Shown here: positions 16,825-26,185 of the stretch, one piece after another | Numbering within the stretch: the stretch's first letter is position 1 | Layout of the letters: each line of letters starts with the position of its first letter | Assembly: GCF_014773365.1 (NCBI RefSeq) | Contig: NZ_JACWUN010000006.1 | Location: 62,001-126,000 of the forward strand | Origin: Pelovirga terrestris | Lineage (GTDB): Bacteria; Desulfobacterota; Desulfuromonadia; Desulfuromonadales; Geopsychrobacteraceae | Length of the DNA: 64,000 bases | Direction: 5' to 3' | Notes under the pieces: generated by a model | The model's input: only the letters and a program-made list of their open reading frames with translations | The model's database searches: none | Told to the model about the DNA's origin: nothing | Position numbers and translations under genes: made by a program

Positions 16825-18021
16825 TTACAATTTGATGTTGTATGCCGACGCCAGATAGTGAAGATAGTCCTGGTCTTCACAGATACTTTTCCCCGGTTCG
16901 TCGGAAATCTTGGCAACCGGCCGTCCGTTGGCCGCCACCATCTTGATGACCATGTCGAGGGCGGGTGTTCCCGTATCGTTGGTCAGATTGGTGCCGATAC
17001 CGAAGGCCACCTTTGCCCGTCCATGAACATACCGGTAAATCTCGATCATTTTGGGAAAGGTGAGGCTATCACTGAAAACCAGGGTTTTGGTTGCAGGGTC
17101 AATCCCCATCTGCCGGTACATGGCAATCGCTTTTTCACTCCAGTCAAAAGGCGAGCCGCTGTCGTGGCGAAGACCATCATACAGCTTGCCGAAGTAGGGG
17201 TCGGTGAAATCCCGCATGAATGAATCCATTGAATAGCAATCAGTCAGTGCAATGCCGAGCCGGCCACGAAACTCACGAACCCACCCCTCCAGAGCTGCTT
17301 TCTGGGCATCTGCCAGCCGGGTGACCGCCTGCCACGCCTGGAACCATTCATGGGCCATGGTGCCGATCGGGGTGGCGCCAAGGCGCCTGGCCAGATCCAG
17401 ATTGCTGGTACCGACAAAATAGTGGGGGACGTTATCGAGCAGCAGGGTCAATGCTTTCTCCTGCCATTGCTGTGACGCTCGCCGACGGGTACCGAAGTCG
17501 GCAAAACCAAATCCTGCCAAGGGTTCCTGATTCTGCAGATAGGCGATTTTTTCGTTGAGTCTGGCGCTGGCGACCCTCTCATCAACCTTGCCACAAATGA
17601 CCCTGGTATGTATTTCACTAATAATCGCGAGGGTGTAGATCTCAAAAAGAGCAACATGAATCAAGGGCCCGCGAATCCGCAGATCAATATCTTCACCCAT
17701 GGGTCGAATCGTAACAAACCGCATGTCGAGCTGATAAATCCTTAGAAACTCGATAAAATCAGGGGTAAAAAAAGGGAAGGTGGCGAGGTAATCGAGCTCT
17801 TCATCGGCAAAACGCAAGCAACAGACCTGTTCCAATTGCTGCTTGATTGCGTAAATCCGGGCGGCCAGATCAAAGCCGTGGCGATTACGACAGTGAAATT
17901 TCCACTCAGCTTCAACGGTACGAAACTCGGGAGCATGATAAAAGGCCTGAAGCATGGTGAGCTTATAAAGATCGGTATCCATCAGGCTGGTGATCAGCGG
18001 TGGATGGTCCATGAGCGTCAT
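16825..18021 (-). CDS. pncB: Nicotinate phosphoribosyltransferase
   Basis: Converts nicotinate, PRPP and ATP to nicotinate mononucleotide in NAD salvage. Full-length PncB (398 aa) with the N-terminal SLMDTDLYKLTMLQAFYH (about residues 12-29), the active-site region FADFGTRRRASQQW (about 176-189), the histidine-containing GTSNLDLARRLGATPIGTMAHEW (about 208-230), HDSGSPFDW and SDSLTFPKM. It overlaps pncA by 4 bp, so the enzyme that makes its substrate nicotinate is co-translated. It is the last gene of the seven-gene run. Confidence 0.95.
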   Translation of the reverse strand: MTLMDHPPLITSLMDTDLYKLTMLQAFYHAPEFRTVEAEWKFHCRNRHGFDLAARIYAIKQQLEQVCCLRFADEELDYLATFPFFTPDFIEFLRIYQLDMRFVTIRPMGEDIDLRIRGPLIHVALFEIYTLAIISEIHTRVICGKVDERVASARLNEKIAYLQNQEPLAGFGFADFGTRRRASQQWQEKALTLLLDNVPHYFVGTSNLDLARRLGATPIGTMAHEWFQAWQAVTRLADAQKAALEGWVREFRGRLGIALTDCYSMDSFMRDFTDPYFGKLYDGLRHDSGSPFDWSEKAIAMYRQMGIDPATKTLVFSDSLTFPKMIEIYRYVHGRAKVAFGIGTNLTNDTGTPALDMVIKMVAANGRPVAKISDEPGKSICEDQDYLHYLASAYNIKL

Positions 18022-18665
18022 TTTGTCCGGCTCAGTTCACGGCTGCTATCAATCAGAACGGCTCCTTGTTGGCGCATGGCGGCTATGGCTTCTCTGGTGG
18101 TATCAGGGGAGATGCCTCGGCAGGCGGCGAGATTGACGATCACCGTGAATCCCGCCCGCAGCAACTGCAGAACGGAGGTTTTGACACAATAGTCGGTGGC
18201 CAGGCCGCCGACGATCAGGGTCGTGATGTTGTGCTCCTGCAACCACTCAATGGCCCCGGTACTCTCGGTTTCCTGCAGGTCATGATAGCAGGCACCGTAA
18301 GGATGCTTGAGAGGATCGACCCCCTTTTCAATCACCAGGTCGTAATCGGTTTCAGCGGGCAGTCCCGGCAATAACCGGTTCCCTTCGGTTCCAACCACGC
18401 AGTGGGGTGGCCATTTCACATCAAGACCGGGAAAATTACCGCTGACCGGTTGCAGGGTTTCCTCCGGGGTAGCGGCAACCCAGGGTGCTTCGGCGGGATG
18501 GCAATCCTTGCTGACCAGGCGGACGGCACCAAAGGCAGCCTGTGCGTTCAACTCGCTGACGATCTGCTCCCCTTCGGGAACCGGCAGTTCCCGTGGGCAC
18601 AGAGGTGAAAATCCACGTTGCGGATCCACATCAAAACTCGCAGTCACTGTCGGATCGATCATCAT
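18018..18665 (-). CDS. pncA: Nicotinamidase
   Basis: Isochorismatase-fold hydrolase converting nicotinamide to nicotinate. The catalytic triad is visible: Asp in SFDVDPQRGF (about 12), Lys in VIEKGVD (about 114) and Cys in GLATDYCVKTS (about 160). The metal ligands would be Asp54 and His56 in SKDCHPAEA and His88 in WPPHCVVGTEG. The segment after the metal motif (APWVAATPEE) departs from the common HxSF form. Coupling to pncB by a 4 bp overlap supports the assignment strongly. Confidence 0.93.
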   Translation of the reverse strand: MMIDPTVTASFDVDPQRGFSPLCPRELPVPEGEQIVSELNAQAAFGAVRLVSKDCHPAEAPWVAATPEETLQPVSGNFPGLDVKWPPHCVVGTEGNRLLPGLPAETDYDLVIEKGVDPLKHPYGACYHDLQETESTGAIEWLQEHNITTLIVGGLATDYCVKTSVLQLLRAGFTVIVNLAACRGISPDTTREAIAAMRQQGAVLIDSSRELSRTK

Positions 18666-18674
18666 CGCTATACC

Positions 18675-19448
18675 TCACTGCTGGTTGCGTGCCGGAGAAA
18701 TTAATTCAAAAACCATGGTAACTGTGGCCTGAATATCGACATTGCCGGGAGTGATTGGTACCGCATCGCTGGTGGTCATCATGCGCGCTTCAGCCATCAA
18801 GGGTGCGCCACCGCTGAAACCGCCGGGAGTATCAAGGGTCAAAGAGAGAATGTTCCCCACCTCGGCACCGGCCGCGGTGGCGAGTGCCTGCGCTTGTCTG
18901 AGAGCTTTCTGGGTGGCCAGAGTCATGGCCTGTTGCTGGTAGTCGTCCTGGTCAGCAATGGTAAACTGAAGATTGCCGACCTGGTTGACCCCGGCCTGAT
19001 GGGCCAAACCAAGGAGTTGTCCAGCCAGATCAATCCGGGAGGTGCGGATCCACAGGTCATTGCTGACCCGGTAGCCGATAATTTCGCGCTGCCAGTTGGC
19101 CGGGGTTGGTCTGGGCGGTTGGCTCCATTGTGGCTGAATCTGAAACTGTCCGGTGGCCAGATCCTTGCGCTCAAGGCCGAGTTCAGCAAGCATTGTCATG
19201 ACTGCACTCATACGCTGGTTGTTGTCGTTCACCGCCTGACCGGCGTCAGCCGCTTCGGTGATGACGCCAAGGCGTAAACGCAGTTGGTCGGGGGTGGCTT
19301 CGACCCGTCCTTCTGCCTGTACCCGCAATAGCTGTGGCGTCTGGTCAGAGACTGTTGTGACCAGGCTGCGTTCGGGATGGAATGGGTGGGGCATGCAGGC
19401 GGAAAGAACAAAGAGTAACAGCAGGCCGGGCAGGAATCGGTAGCTCAT
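18675..19448 (-). CDS. SIMPL-domain (DUF541) lipoprotein
   Basis: About 257 aa with a lipoprotein signal ending FVLSACMP (Cys about 18). The rest is a SIMPL domain: VQAEGRVEATPDQLRLRLGV near the start, YRVSNDLWIRTSRID in the middle and KALRQAQALATAAGA before the final strand. SIMPL proteins are periplasmic or outer-membrane proteins of uncertain role, linked in some species to oxidative stress. It sits between folA (4 bp overlap) and pncA. Confidence 0.85.
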   Translation of the reverse strand: MSYRFLPGLLLLFVLSACMPHPFHPERSLVTTVSDQTPQLLRVQAEGRVEATPDQLRLRLGVITEAADAGQAVNDNNQRMSAVMTMLAELGLERKDLATGQFQIQPQWSQPPRPTPANWQREIIGYRVSNDLWIRTSRIDLAGQLLGLAHQAGVNQVGNLQFTIADQDDYQQQAMTLATQKALRQAQALATAAGAEVGNILSLTLDTPGGFSGGAPLMAEARMMTTSDAVPITPGNVDIQATVTMVFELISPARNQQ

Positions 19449-19963
19449 AAGGATACTTCCTTCATCTTAAATGACAAGGGTTGCGGTTGATGTTTACGCT
19501 GAAAAAGCGAAAAACGGTAATGAAAAGGTTCAACCTGGTGTTCCTGTAAGACGATCTTAAAAGCATCTTCATCGAACTCAGGAAAAAAGGTATCACCTGA
19601 GACTTCAATATCAAGCTCGGTCAGATAAATACGCTCTGCCTGGTCAAGGGTTTGCCGATAAATCTCGCCACCACCACAGACAAACAGCTGTTCAGCGGGT
19701 TTAGCTGTCGCAATAGCTGCCGCAATATCGGTCGCCACCATGCAACCGGGAGCCTGGTAGTCCGGTTTGCGGCTGAGAACAATGGTGCGGCGTCCGGGCA
19801 GGGGGTGGCCGATAGCCTCAAAAGTACGCCGTCCCATGAGCAGGGTGTGCCCCATGGTGTGACGTTTGAACCATTGCAGATCGGCGGGCAGATGCCAGGG
19901 CAGTTTTCCGGCATGACCGATGGTGCGGTTGCGATCCATGGCAGCAATCAGGGCAATGATCAT
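19445..19963 (-). CDS. folA: Dihydrofolate reductase
   Basis: Reduces dihydrofolate to tetrahydrofolate with NADPH. Motifs: IIALIAAMDRNRTIG at the N-terminus, LPWHLPADLQWFK with the substrate Asp at about residue 28, TLLMGRRTFEAIG (about 40-52), RTIVLSR and FVCGGGEIYRQTL (about 94-106). Length (172 aa) is typical of the chromosomal enzyme. It overlaps both neighbours by 4 bp. folK is elsewhere in the window (48.6 kb), so folate genes are scattered. Confidence 0.95.
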   Translation of the reverse strand: MIIALIAAMDRNRTIGHAGKLPWHLPADLQWFKRHTMGHTLLMGRRTFEAIGHPLPGRRTIVLSRKPDYQAPGCMVATDIAAAIATAKPAEQLFVCGGGEIYRQTLDQAERIYLTELDIEVSGDTFFPEFDEDAFKIVLQEHQVEPFHYRFSLFQRKHQPQPLSFKMKEVSL

Positions 19964-20961
19964 CCCACCACCCTGTCAGCCGAGTTGGCAGTAATGACCG
20001 GCACCGGGCGCACCAGATAGAGGTCAAACAGACGCTCCGGCAGTTTGTTGACCAGCCGTACCAGCAGAAAGATCGCCACCAGGGAAAAGAGCAAGCGGCC
20101 CCAGAAAATGCCCGACACATGGGCGCCAAGAACCATCATCAGCAGGGTGTCTTCAAAAATACTGTGACATAGTCCCATCAGGGTGACCGAGGCAAATAGA
20201 TCCCGTTTGCTTAAACGACCCGATTGCGCTTCCTGGATGATCAGCCCACCGCCGTAACTCAGGCCCAGGGTCATGCCGATAATGGTGACCGGTGCGGCTT
20301 CTCGACTCATGCCGAGGAGTTTGAGCAGTGGTTCCAGCAGCCTGGTCATCAGGGTGGTGATCCCGATTTTTTTCATGATCTGCAGCACCGCCATCAGGGT
20401 CAGGATAATCAGAAAAATAATCAGCATGTTACGCAGTTCCGCCAGCAGCCAGGCGCTCCAGGTCGGATCGATGGCTGGGGGGCTCCAGAGGGCCTGATTG
20501 GCGTGCTGAAGAGTGCCGCTCAGCTGGTAGGATACATGCAGCAGCCAGCCAAGCAGCAGGGCGCCGAACACGCGGATCAACACGCTGGCGCGAAAACGGG
20601 TGCCGGCCTTCTGGGCGATGCGCAATTCTACCGGCAGGCTGTGGGCGACCAGGATCATGGTACTTAAGACCGTCACCTGGGCAACACTCAGATTGAGCCC
20701 CGGCGCAACGGTAGCAAAAACCACCATCCCGCCATAAATGTTGGTCGCCATGGCGGTGGCCCACACCAGCCCCATCTGGCCTGGCAGGCCGACCAGCTCC
20801 ATGACCGGTCCGAGCAGCAGACCGAATTGATCAACGACCCCCCATTGCTGCAAAAAACGGGTGGCGATGCTGATCGGAATGATAATCTTGAACAGCATCA
20901 AGCTGGTATGCAGCGCGTTGCGAAACAGGTCGTTAACTGCCGGAAAAGAGCGTTTGAACAT
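19960..20961 (-). CDS. Nucleoside-recognition (Gate) domain membrane protein
   Basis: Polytopic membrane protein (333 aa) with two nucleoside-recognition/Gate repeats. The first has IIIPISIATRFLQQWG and later ATAMATNIYGGMVV; the second has MLIIFLIILTLMAVLQIMKK, then GMTLGLSYGGGLIIQEA and LMGLCHSIFEDTLLMM. The family includes SpmA/SpmB and YjiG/YjiH-like proteins and is thought to form transporters for nucleosides or related compounds. The substrate is unknown. It overlaps folA and lies 8 bp from the PPOX-like gene. Confidence 0.8.
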   Translation of the reverse strand: MFKRSFPAVNDLFRNALHTSLMLFKIIIPISIATRFLQQWGVVDQFGLLLGPVMELVGLPGQMGLVWATAMATNIYGGMVVFATVAPGLNLSVAQVTVLSTMILVAHSLPVELRIAQKAGTRFRASVLIRVFGALLLGWLLHVSYQLSGTLQHANQALWSPPAIDPTWSAWLLAELRNMLIIFLIILTLMAVLQIMKKIGITTLMTRLLEPLLKLLGMSREAAPVTIIGMTLGLSYGGGLIIQEAQSGRLSKRDLFASVTLMGLCHSIFEDTLLMMVLGAHVSGIFWGRLLFSLVAIFLLVRLVNKLPERLFDLYLVRPVPVITANSADRVVG

Positions 20962-20969
20962 CGGTTTAT

Positions 20970-21434
20970 TTACCCACGAGATTGCTTGCCGCTCATGGAT
21001 TCGATGACCAGTTTGAAAACCAGGGTCGCATCTATTTGAGCTGGTTCGAAGCTGAAAGTTTGATCCGTATATTGTGCCATCAGGATATGCAGTGCTGCCT
21101 GTTTTGCTTGTGAATCCTCGACAAGCTCAATCCGCCCGAAGCCCATCACACTGGTGAAACGGGCCCCCCAGTTGCAGGCGCGTTCAGCTTCGATGATGCC
21201 GTAATCGATGGTGACACTGAAACAGGCCCGTTGCTGTTTTTTTAACAGCTCGATTTTGCGTCCCTGGGGAGCGGAGTGGAAATACAGGACCCCCTCCTGA
21301 TAACCATAATTGAACGGCACCAGGTACGGCAGGGGGTCATCCGGGATGGCCAGATGGCAGACCCGTCCCTGCCATAATACCTGTTCCAACTCGCCGGTAG
21401 CTGTAATCTCTTTTTCATGTCGTCGCATACCCAC
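20970..21434 (-). CDS. Pyridoxamine 5'-phosphate oxidase-like FMN-binding protein
   Basis: 154 aa split-barrel protein of the NimA-like PPOX group. The N-terminal part MRRHEKEITATGELEQVL and the barrel strands VCHLAIPDDPLPYLVPFNYG, LYFHSAPQGRKIELL and ACFSVTIDYG are typical, and a pair of conserved late strands (TSVMGFGRIELVEDSQAK) follows. Such proteins bind FMN or F420/heme and are often linked to nitroaromatic or flavin chemistry; the reaction is not known here. It is 3 bp from the DUF2905 gene. Confidence 0.85.
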   Translation of the reverse strand: MGMRRHEKEITATGELEQVLWQGRVCHLAIPDDPLPYLVPFNYGYQEGVLYFHSAPQGRKIELLKKQQRACFSVTIDYGIIEAERACNWGARFTSVMGFGRIELVEDSQAKQAALHILMAQYTDQTFSFEPAQIDATLVFKLVIESMSGKQSRG

Positions 21435-21437
21435 CTC

Positions 21438-21638
21438 TTATTTTCGCAATAGCCACATAATCACTGAAACAACACCACTAACCAGCAGCATGCTGGTAAT
21501 GGGGAAAAACATGTTGAAGCCCGGCTTGTCAATGACAATATCTCCCGGCAAGCGTCCCAGGGGGAGCTTGCCGAGCCAGGGCCAGAGCAGGCCGACGATG
21601 AGAATAAACAGGCCGATAGTAATAAGGATTTTCTGCAT
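21438..21638 (-). CDS. DUF2905 small membrane protein
   Basis: A 66 aa protein with two hydrophobic segments (about residues 4-22 and 44-64) separated by LGRLPGDIVIDKPG, the signature of DUF2905. Function unknown. It is the first gene of the seven-gene minus-strand run, so its upstream region (21639-21800) probably holds the divergent promoters for this run and the DUF748 gene. Confidence 0.85.
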   Translation of the reverse strand: MQKILITIGLFILIVGLLWPWLGKLPLGRLPGDIVIDKPGFNMFFPITSMLLVSGVVSVIMWLLRK

Positions 21639-21802
21639 GTCACCGGGTCCCTTTTACACGTCACATGATGTCTCCCAGTTTAGCATAAGATGACCGAGGA
21701 GTGACCAGAGGAAGAAGGATAGAGCGACAGGAAATTTTTTTGCCGGTCTGCTATTATTGGGAGTGTCACAGGATTTTTTCACTAGCTCCTGAAGAGGATA
21801 CG

Positions 21803-24800
21803 ATGCCCCGCTGGTTAAAAATAACATTGATCACTGTTGCTGTTGTTATCGGTTTACTGCTGCTGTCAATGCTGATCGTTCCCTGGCAGCTGCAAAAACA
21901 GTCGCAGCAGTGGATTGCTACCCACACCGAGCGAACCTTACGTTATGAACGGGTCTATTTCAACCCCTTCACCCTCAAGCTTGAGTTGGGTGGCGTTGTC
22001 CTGACCGAAGCCGACGGGGACGATCCCTTTGTCTCATTTGAGCGGGTGATGATTGCGGTCAGCCCCCATTCTGTGTTGCGGCGGGCGCTGATTCTCGGGC
22101 GCGTGGAGATCGACCGCCCCTATCTGAATATCGCGTTGCTGGGAGAGCAACACTATAATTTCTCTGATTTTATTCCCCTGTTTGCGGCAGAGGAAGAGGG
22201 GTCGCCGGAACCGGTGGTGGAGAAGCGCCCTTTTCATTTTTCGTTGAACAATATCGTGGTGACCGGTGGTGCCCTCGACTTTGTTGATTACACCTCTGTT
22301 ACCCAACCCCACCACCGGATCCGCCAGCTGGACCTGAGTGTGCCTTTTGTCGGGAATATTCCTTTTCTGCTTGACCAATACGTTGAGCCGAGCTTAAGCC
22401 TGCAGCTCAATGATGCTGATATCTCAGCCCATGGCCGACTTAAGCCCTTCCATGATTCCCTCGAAACCCAGCTGTTTGTCAACTTAAGTGATCTTGATCT
22501 GCCCTTTTATGCGTACCACTCCCCTGTGCCCCTGCCGGTGGTGGTCAAAGGTGGGAGCCTTGATATCGACCTGGATCTGTCTTATCGGATTTCCCGCAGC
22601 GCAGAGCCGCAGTTGCTGGTGGGAGGGCTGCTGCTGCTTGGCGATCTGCTGGTGCAGGATCGGGACCAGGAGCCGCTGCTCGATCTGCCGCTGCTGGTGA
22701 TCGATCTCGATTGGGCCCATCTGTTGCGCCGGGATATGAGCCTCGCCATGGTGGAACTCCATGACCCGCAACTATGGATCAGCCGCAACTCTGCCGGCAA
22801 CTGGAACCTTGAATCCGTGATGAGCTCAACCACGGAAAAGAACGCACAGGGTAAGACCCCACAGGATGCCGAGGAAGCACCGCCCTTTTTGGTCAATGTT
22901 GAGCGGGTAACAATTTTTGACGGCATGCTGCACTTTCATGATGACTTTGTTGCGGAATCGGTGACTGAAACCTTGCAGGCGATCAATCTGGATATCAGGC
23001 AGTTGAGTAATCACCCGCAGCAGCAAAGTGCTATCGACCTAACCCTGCAGAGTGCGCGCCAGGTCCAGCTTGATGTCCGTGGTGAAGTGACGCTCCAGCC
23101 TTTGTCCGCTGCCTTTACTGTCGGGGTTGATGATATCCCCTTGCAACCCTACTACCCCTATCTGGAACCCTGGCTGATCCGGCCACCCCTGGGAATTGTC
23201 GATCTTGCCACGCGTTTTTCTTATTCCCCGCAAACCGATGTGCAGCTAGTCGATACCCATGTGCGTTTGCATGATCTCGTGATTCCCTTCACCGCTGAGG
23301 ATCAGTTTAAACTGGCCCAACTGAACCTGATTGGTGGGGCTCTTGATCTGCTTGAACAACGGATGACCGTTAAAACTATTGAGCTCACCGGCGGCGAGAT
23401 CGACTTCAGCCGTTTGGCCGATGGTCGTTTTTCGCCGGAGTTATTACTGCGTGAACAGCAGCAACGCGAAAGGGCCGAGAAGGTACCTGAAGAGCACGGC
23501 GATCAGCCTCCCGAGGGGCAGTGGGCGCTGGCGTTGGGGCGCTTCGTCATCGATAATGCCCGTATCAGCTTTACCGATGAGACCATGGCGGCAACACCGC
23601 GGGTGGAGTTGATGAATATCGATCTGGAACTGGAGGAACTGCACTATCCGACGGCGCAGACCAGCCCCTATCGATTTGCTTTGCAGATCGGCGAGCGGGG
23701 ACGGATTGAAGCTCAAGGGCAACTGGTCTATTCCCCCTTCGACGTGGCAGCGCAGATTCATATGGATGATTTCCCCTTGGCTGGTTTTAATGATTTTGTT
23801 CCACCGGAGTTGAATCTTGCCCTTGCGGATGGTTATCTGCATACGGATCTCAAGCTTGAGGTCAAACGATCTGGCGACCATCTCAGTGGAAGTTTCTCCG
23901 GTGATCTTGACCTGACCCATTTTGCCTTGCGCGATCCTGTCGGCAGCGGCAACATGATCTCCTGGGAGGGGTTCGCCATTAAGGGGATGGGTGGAGATAT
24001 CGACCCGTTGCGTCTGCATATCCGTGAGCTGGTGTTGAATAACTATCTGGCCACCATTCAGATCACCCCCGATGGACAGTTGAACCTGACCGGTTTTGGC
24101 TCGCCGCCGGACAATGAAGTCCTAACGGTTGCTGTCGAACCCCTTCAGGTCGAAATCGACTCGGACCGGACCCCGGCAGATATCCGCATCGATGAGGTCA
24201 CCCTGCAGGGGGGAACAGTTTCCTTTGTCGACCGTCATGTGCCACGGGTGTTTTCAACCACCATGTATGATTTGGGTGGACGGATCAGCGGTATGCGCTC
24301 GAGCGCCGACATGCTTGCTGATGTTGATCTGCGCGGGCGACTGGAAAATCACTCACCGCTGACCATCAGTGGCAAGATCAACCCCTTGAGCGAAGATCTG
24401 TATCTTGACCTGACCTTGAGTTTCAAGGATATCGATCTAACCCCCATGACCCCCTATGCGGGAACCTATCTGGGTTACACCATCGATCGCGGCAAGCTCC
24501 ATCTCGATCTGAATTATCAGATTGAGCAGCAGCAAATCCGCGCCGCTAACCGGGTCCTGTTCGATCAGTTCAATCTGGGTGAAACGGTGCAGAGCGATAA
24601 GGCGGTCAACCTGCCGATTCGCCTTGCTATCGCCCTGTTGAAAGACCGTAATGAAGAGATTCATCTCAATATTCCGGTTTCCGGCGACCTGAACGACCCG
24701 AATTTCAGCTTGGCCGGCACCATTTTTACCGTACTGCGCAACCTGCTGGTGCGGGCGGCAACGGCGCCTTTTTCGTTACTGACCGCCATGCTCGGCAGTG

Positions 24801-25369
24801 ATAAAGACTACAGTGGCGTTGCGTTTGACCATGGCATTGCCCGTCTGGATGAGGAGCAACAAAAGAAGCTGACAGAACTGGCCGGTGTGCTGCAGTCGCG
24901 CCCGGCCTTCAATCTCGAAATCAGCGGTTTTGCCGATCGTGACAATGACCCGGAAGCCTATCGTCAGGATCGCCTCGAGCAGATGCTCAAAGAAGCGCTG
25001 CTGCGCAATCTGCAACGGCGGGGCCAACCGCTTGTGGCGGAAGAACCGCCGATTATTAATGAGGAAAATTATTCTGAACTGCTGTTGCAGGTATATGAGG
25101 AGGCGACCTTCCCGCGCCCGCGTAATCTGCTCGGCATGCTTACCAAACTGCCTGATGAGGAGATGGAGAAGCTATTGCTGGCCCATATTGTTGTTGAAGA
25201 AGAGCAACTGGCTGAGCTGGCCCGTGATCGTGCGTTGGCAGTGCGCAATGCCCTCGAAGTGATTAACGAAGAACTGACCCCGCGGCTCTTTCTGAAAAAA
25301 ACTGATATTTTTGCCGCCCCCAAAGAAGGCCCGGTAAGCAGGGTTGAACTGGGGATTGTCCCGAGGTAG
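21803..25369 (+). CDS. DUF748 / AsmA-like giant envelope protein
   Basis: About 1189 aa. A single N-terminal membrane anchor (residues about 4-26) is followed by long beta-rich repeats of the AsmA/DUF748 type. YERVYFNPFTLKLELGGVVL near residue 50, and several LxxGxxxFxDxx units such as VTGGALDFVDYT and LQGGTVSFVDRHVP, are typical. The end carries an OmpA-like stretch (FNLEISGFADRDNDPEAYR). AsmA-like proteins are thought to bridge the periplasm and move lipids to the outer membrane. The start is the ATG at 21803; upstream codons lack a signal-like sequence. The M23 gene follows 3 bp after the stop. Confidence 0.82.
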   Translation: MPRWLKITLITVAVVIGLLLLSMLIVPWQLQKQSQQWIATHTERTLRYERVYFNPFTLKLELGGVVLTEADGDDPFVSFERVMIAVSPHSVLRRALILGRVEIDRPYLNIALLGEQHYNFSDFIPLFAAEEEGSPEPVVEKRPFHFSLNNIVVTGGALDFVDYTSVTQPHHRIRQLDLSVPFVGNIPFLLDQYVEPSLSLQLNDADISAHGRLKPFHDSLETQLFVNLSDLDLPFYAYHSPVPLPVVVKGGSLDIDLDLSYRISRSAEPQLLVGGLLLLGDLLVQDRDQEPLLDLPLLVIDLDWAHLLRRDMSLAMVELHDPQLWISRNSAGNWNLESVMSSTTEKNAQGKTPQDAEEAPPFLVNVERVTIFDGMLHFHDDFVAESVTETLQAINLDIRQLSNHPQQQSAIDLTLQSARQVQLDVRGEVTLQPLSAAFTVGVDDIPLQPYYPYLEPWLIRPPLGIVDLATRFSYSPQTDVQLVDTHVRLHDLVIPFTAEDQFKLAQLNLIGGALDLLEQRMTVKTIELTGGEIDFSRLADGRFSPELLLREQQQRERAEKVPEEHGDQPPEGQWALALGRFVIDNARISFTDETMAATPRVELMNIDLELEELHYPTAQTSPYRFALQIGERGRIEAQGQLVYSPFDVAAQIHMDDFPLAGFNDFVPPELNLALADGYLHTDLKLEVKRSGDHLSGSFSGDLDLTHFALRDPVGSGNMISWEGFAIKGMGGDIDPLRLHIRELVLNNYLATIQITPDGQLNLTGFGSPPDNEVLTVAVEPLQVEIDSDRTPADIRIDEVTLQGGTVSFVDRHVPRVFSTTMYDLGGRISGMRSSADMLADVDLRGRLENHSPLTISGKINPLSEDLYLDLTLSFKDIDLTPMTPYAGTYLGYTIDRGKLHLDLNYQIEQQQIRAANRVLFDQFNLGETVQSDKAVNLPIRLAIALLKDRNEEIHLNIPVSGDLNDPNFSLAGTIFTVLRNLLVRAATAPFSLLTAMLGSDKDYSGVAFDHGIARLDEEQQKKLTELAGVLQSRPAFNLEISGFADRDNDPEAYRQDRLEQMLKEALLRNLQRRGQPLVAEEPPIINEENYSELLLQVYEEATFPRPRNLLGMLTKLPDEEMEKLLLAHIVVEEEQLAELARDRALAVRNALEVINEELTPRLFLKKTDIFAAPKEGPVSRVELGIVPR

Positions 25370-25372
25370 ATC

Positions 25373-26179
25373 GTGAGAAAGTTATTATTGTTGCTGCTGT
25401 TGATTGCCGTGCCGGTGGGCGCAGGTGACCTTGACCTGCATGGTCATTTCACTCCTGGTGGGCTGGTATTTGGGCGTACCTGTGCCGATTGTCAGGTGGT
25501 GTTCCAGGGGCGTCAGGTGCCGGTGACAGCGACCGGAGATTTCATTATCGGTTTTGCTCGTGATGCGGCCCTGACAAAAGAACTGCTGGTGCAAACTCCG
25601 GATGGACAAGTGCGGCAACAGCCGCTTCAACTTGAACCACGGGACTATCGGATGCAGCGGATTGACGGCATCAGTCAGCGGCTCATGGAACCGTCGCCGG
25701 AAGATCTTGAGCGGATTGGCCGTGAAGCCGTGGAGATTGCTGCTGTCCGTCAACAGTTCAAGGTACACCGTAATTTCCTGGAGGCGTTCAGTTGGCCGCT
25801 GACCGGTCGCATCACCGGGGTTTATGGCAGTCAGCGGATTTTTAATGGCGAGCCGCGGCAGCCCCATTTCGGCATCGACATCGCCGCCCCAACGGGGACC
25901 CCGGTCAAGGCACCGGCCGGTGGGGTCGTAACCTATGCCCATCCCGGGATGTTTTTTGCCGGCACCACCCTGGTGGTTAACCACGGCCATGGGCTTTCCT
26001 CAACCTTCCTGCACCTGCATGAGATTCTGGTCGAGGTCGGTCAAGAGGTGACACAAGGGCAAATCATTGCCACTGTCGGTGCTACCGGTCGGGTGACCGG
26101 CCCGCATCTCGACTGGCGCCTGAACTGGTTCGATGTCCGTCTCGATCCGGCGCTGCTGGTTGGTGCCATGCCCAACTGA
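25373..26179 (+). CDS. M23-family peptidoglycan metallopeptidase
   Basis: 268 aa with a signal peptide (RKLLLLLLLIAVPVGAG). The LytM/M23 domain covers about residues 140-262. Zinc and catalytic motifs are HFGIDIAAPTGTPV (HxxxD, about residues 163-176) and the HLH triplet in STFLHLHEI. The start codon is GTG at 25373, preceded by GAGGT. It is coupled to the DUF748 gene (3 bp gap). Both are predicted periplasmic, so they may act together on the envelope. A full set of ligands is visible, so it is likely an active endopeptidase. Confidence 0.9.
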   Translation: MRKLLLLLLLIAVPVGAGDLDLHGHFTPGGLVFGRTCADCQVVFQGRQVPVTATGDFIIGFARDAALTKELLVQTPDGQVRQQPLQLEPRDYRMQRIDGISQRLMEPSPEDLERIGREAVEIAAVRQQFKVHRNFLEAFSWPLTGRITGVYGSQRIFNGEPRQPHFGIDIAAPTGTPVKAPAGGVVTYAHPGMFFAGTTLVVNHGHGLSSTFLHLHEILVEVGQEVTQGQIIATVGATGRVTGPHLDWRLNWFDVRLDPALLVGAMPN

Positions 26180-26185
26180 GCGGGC

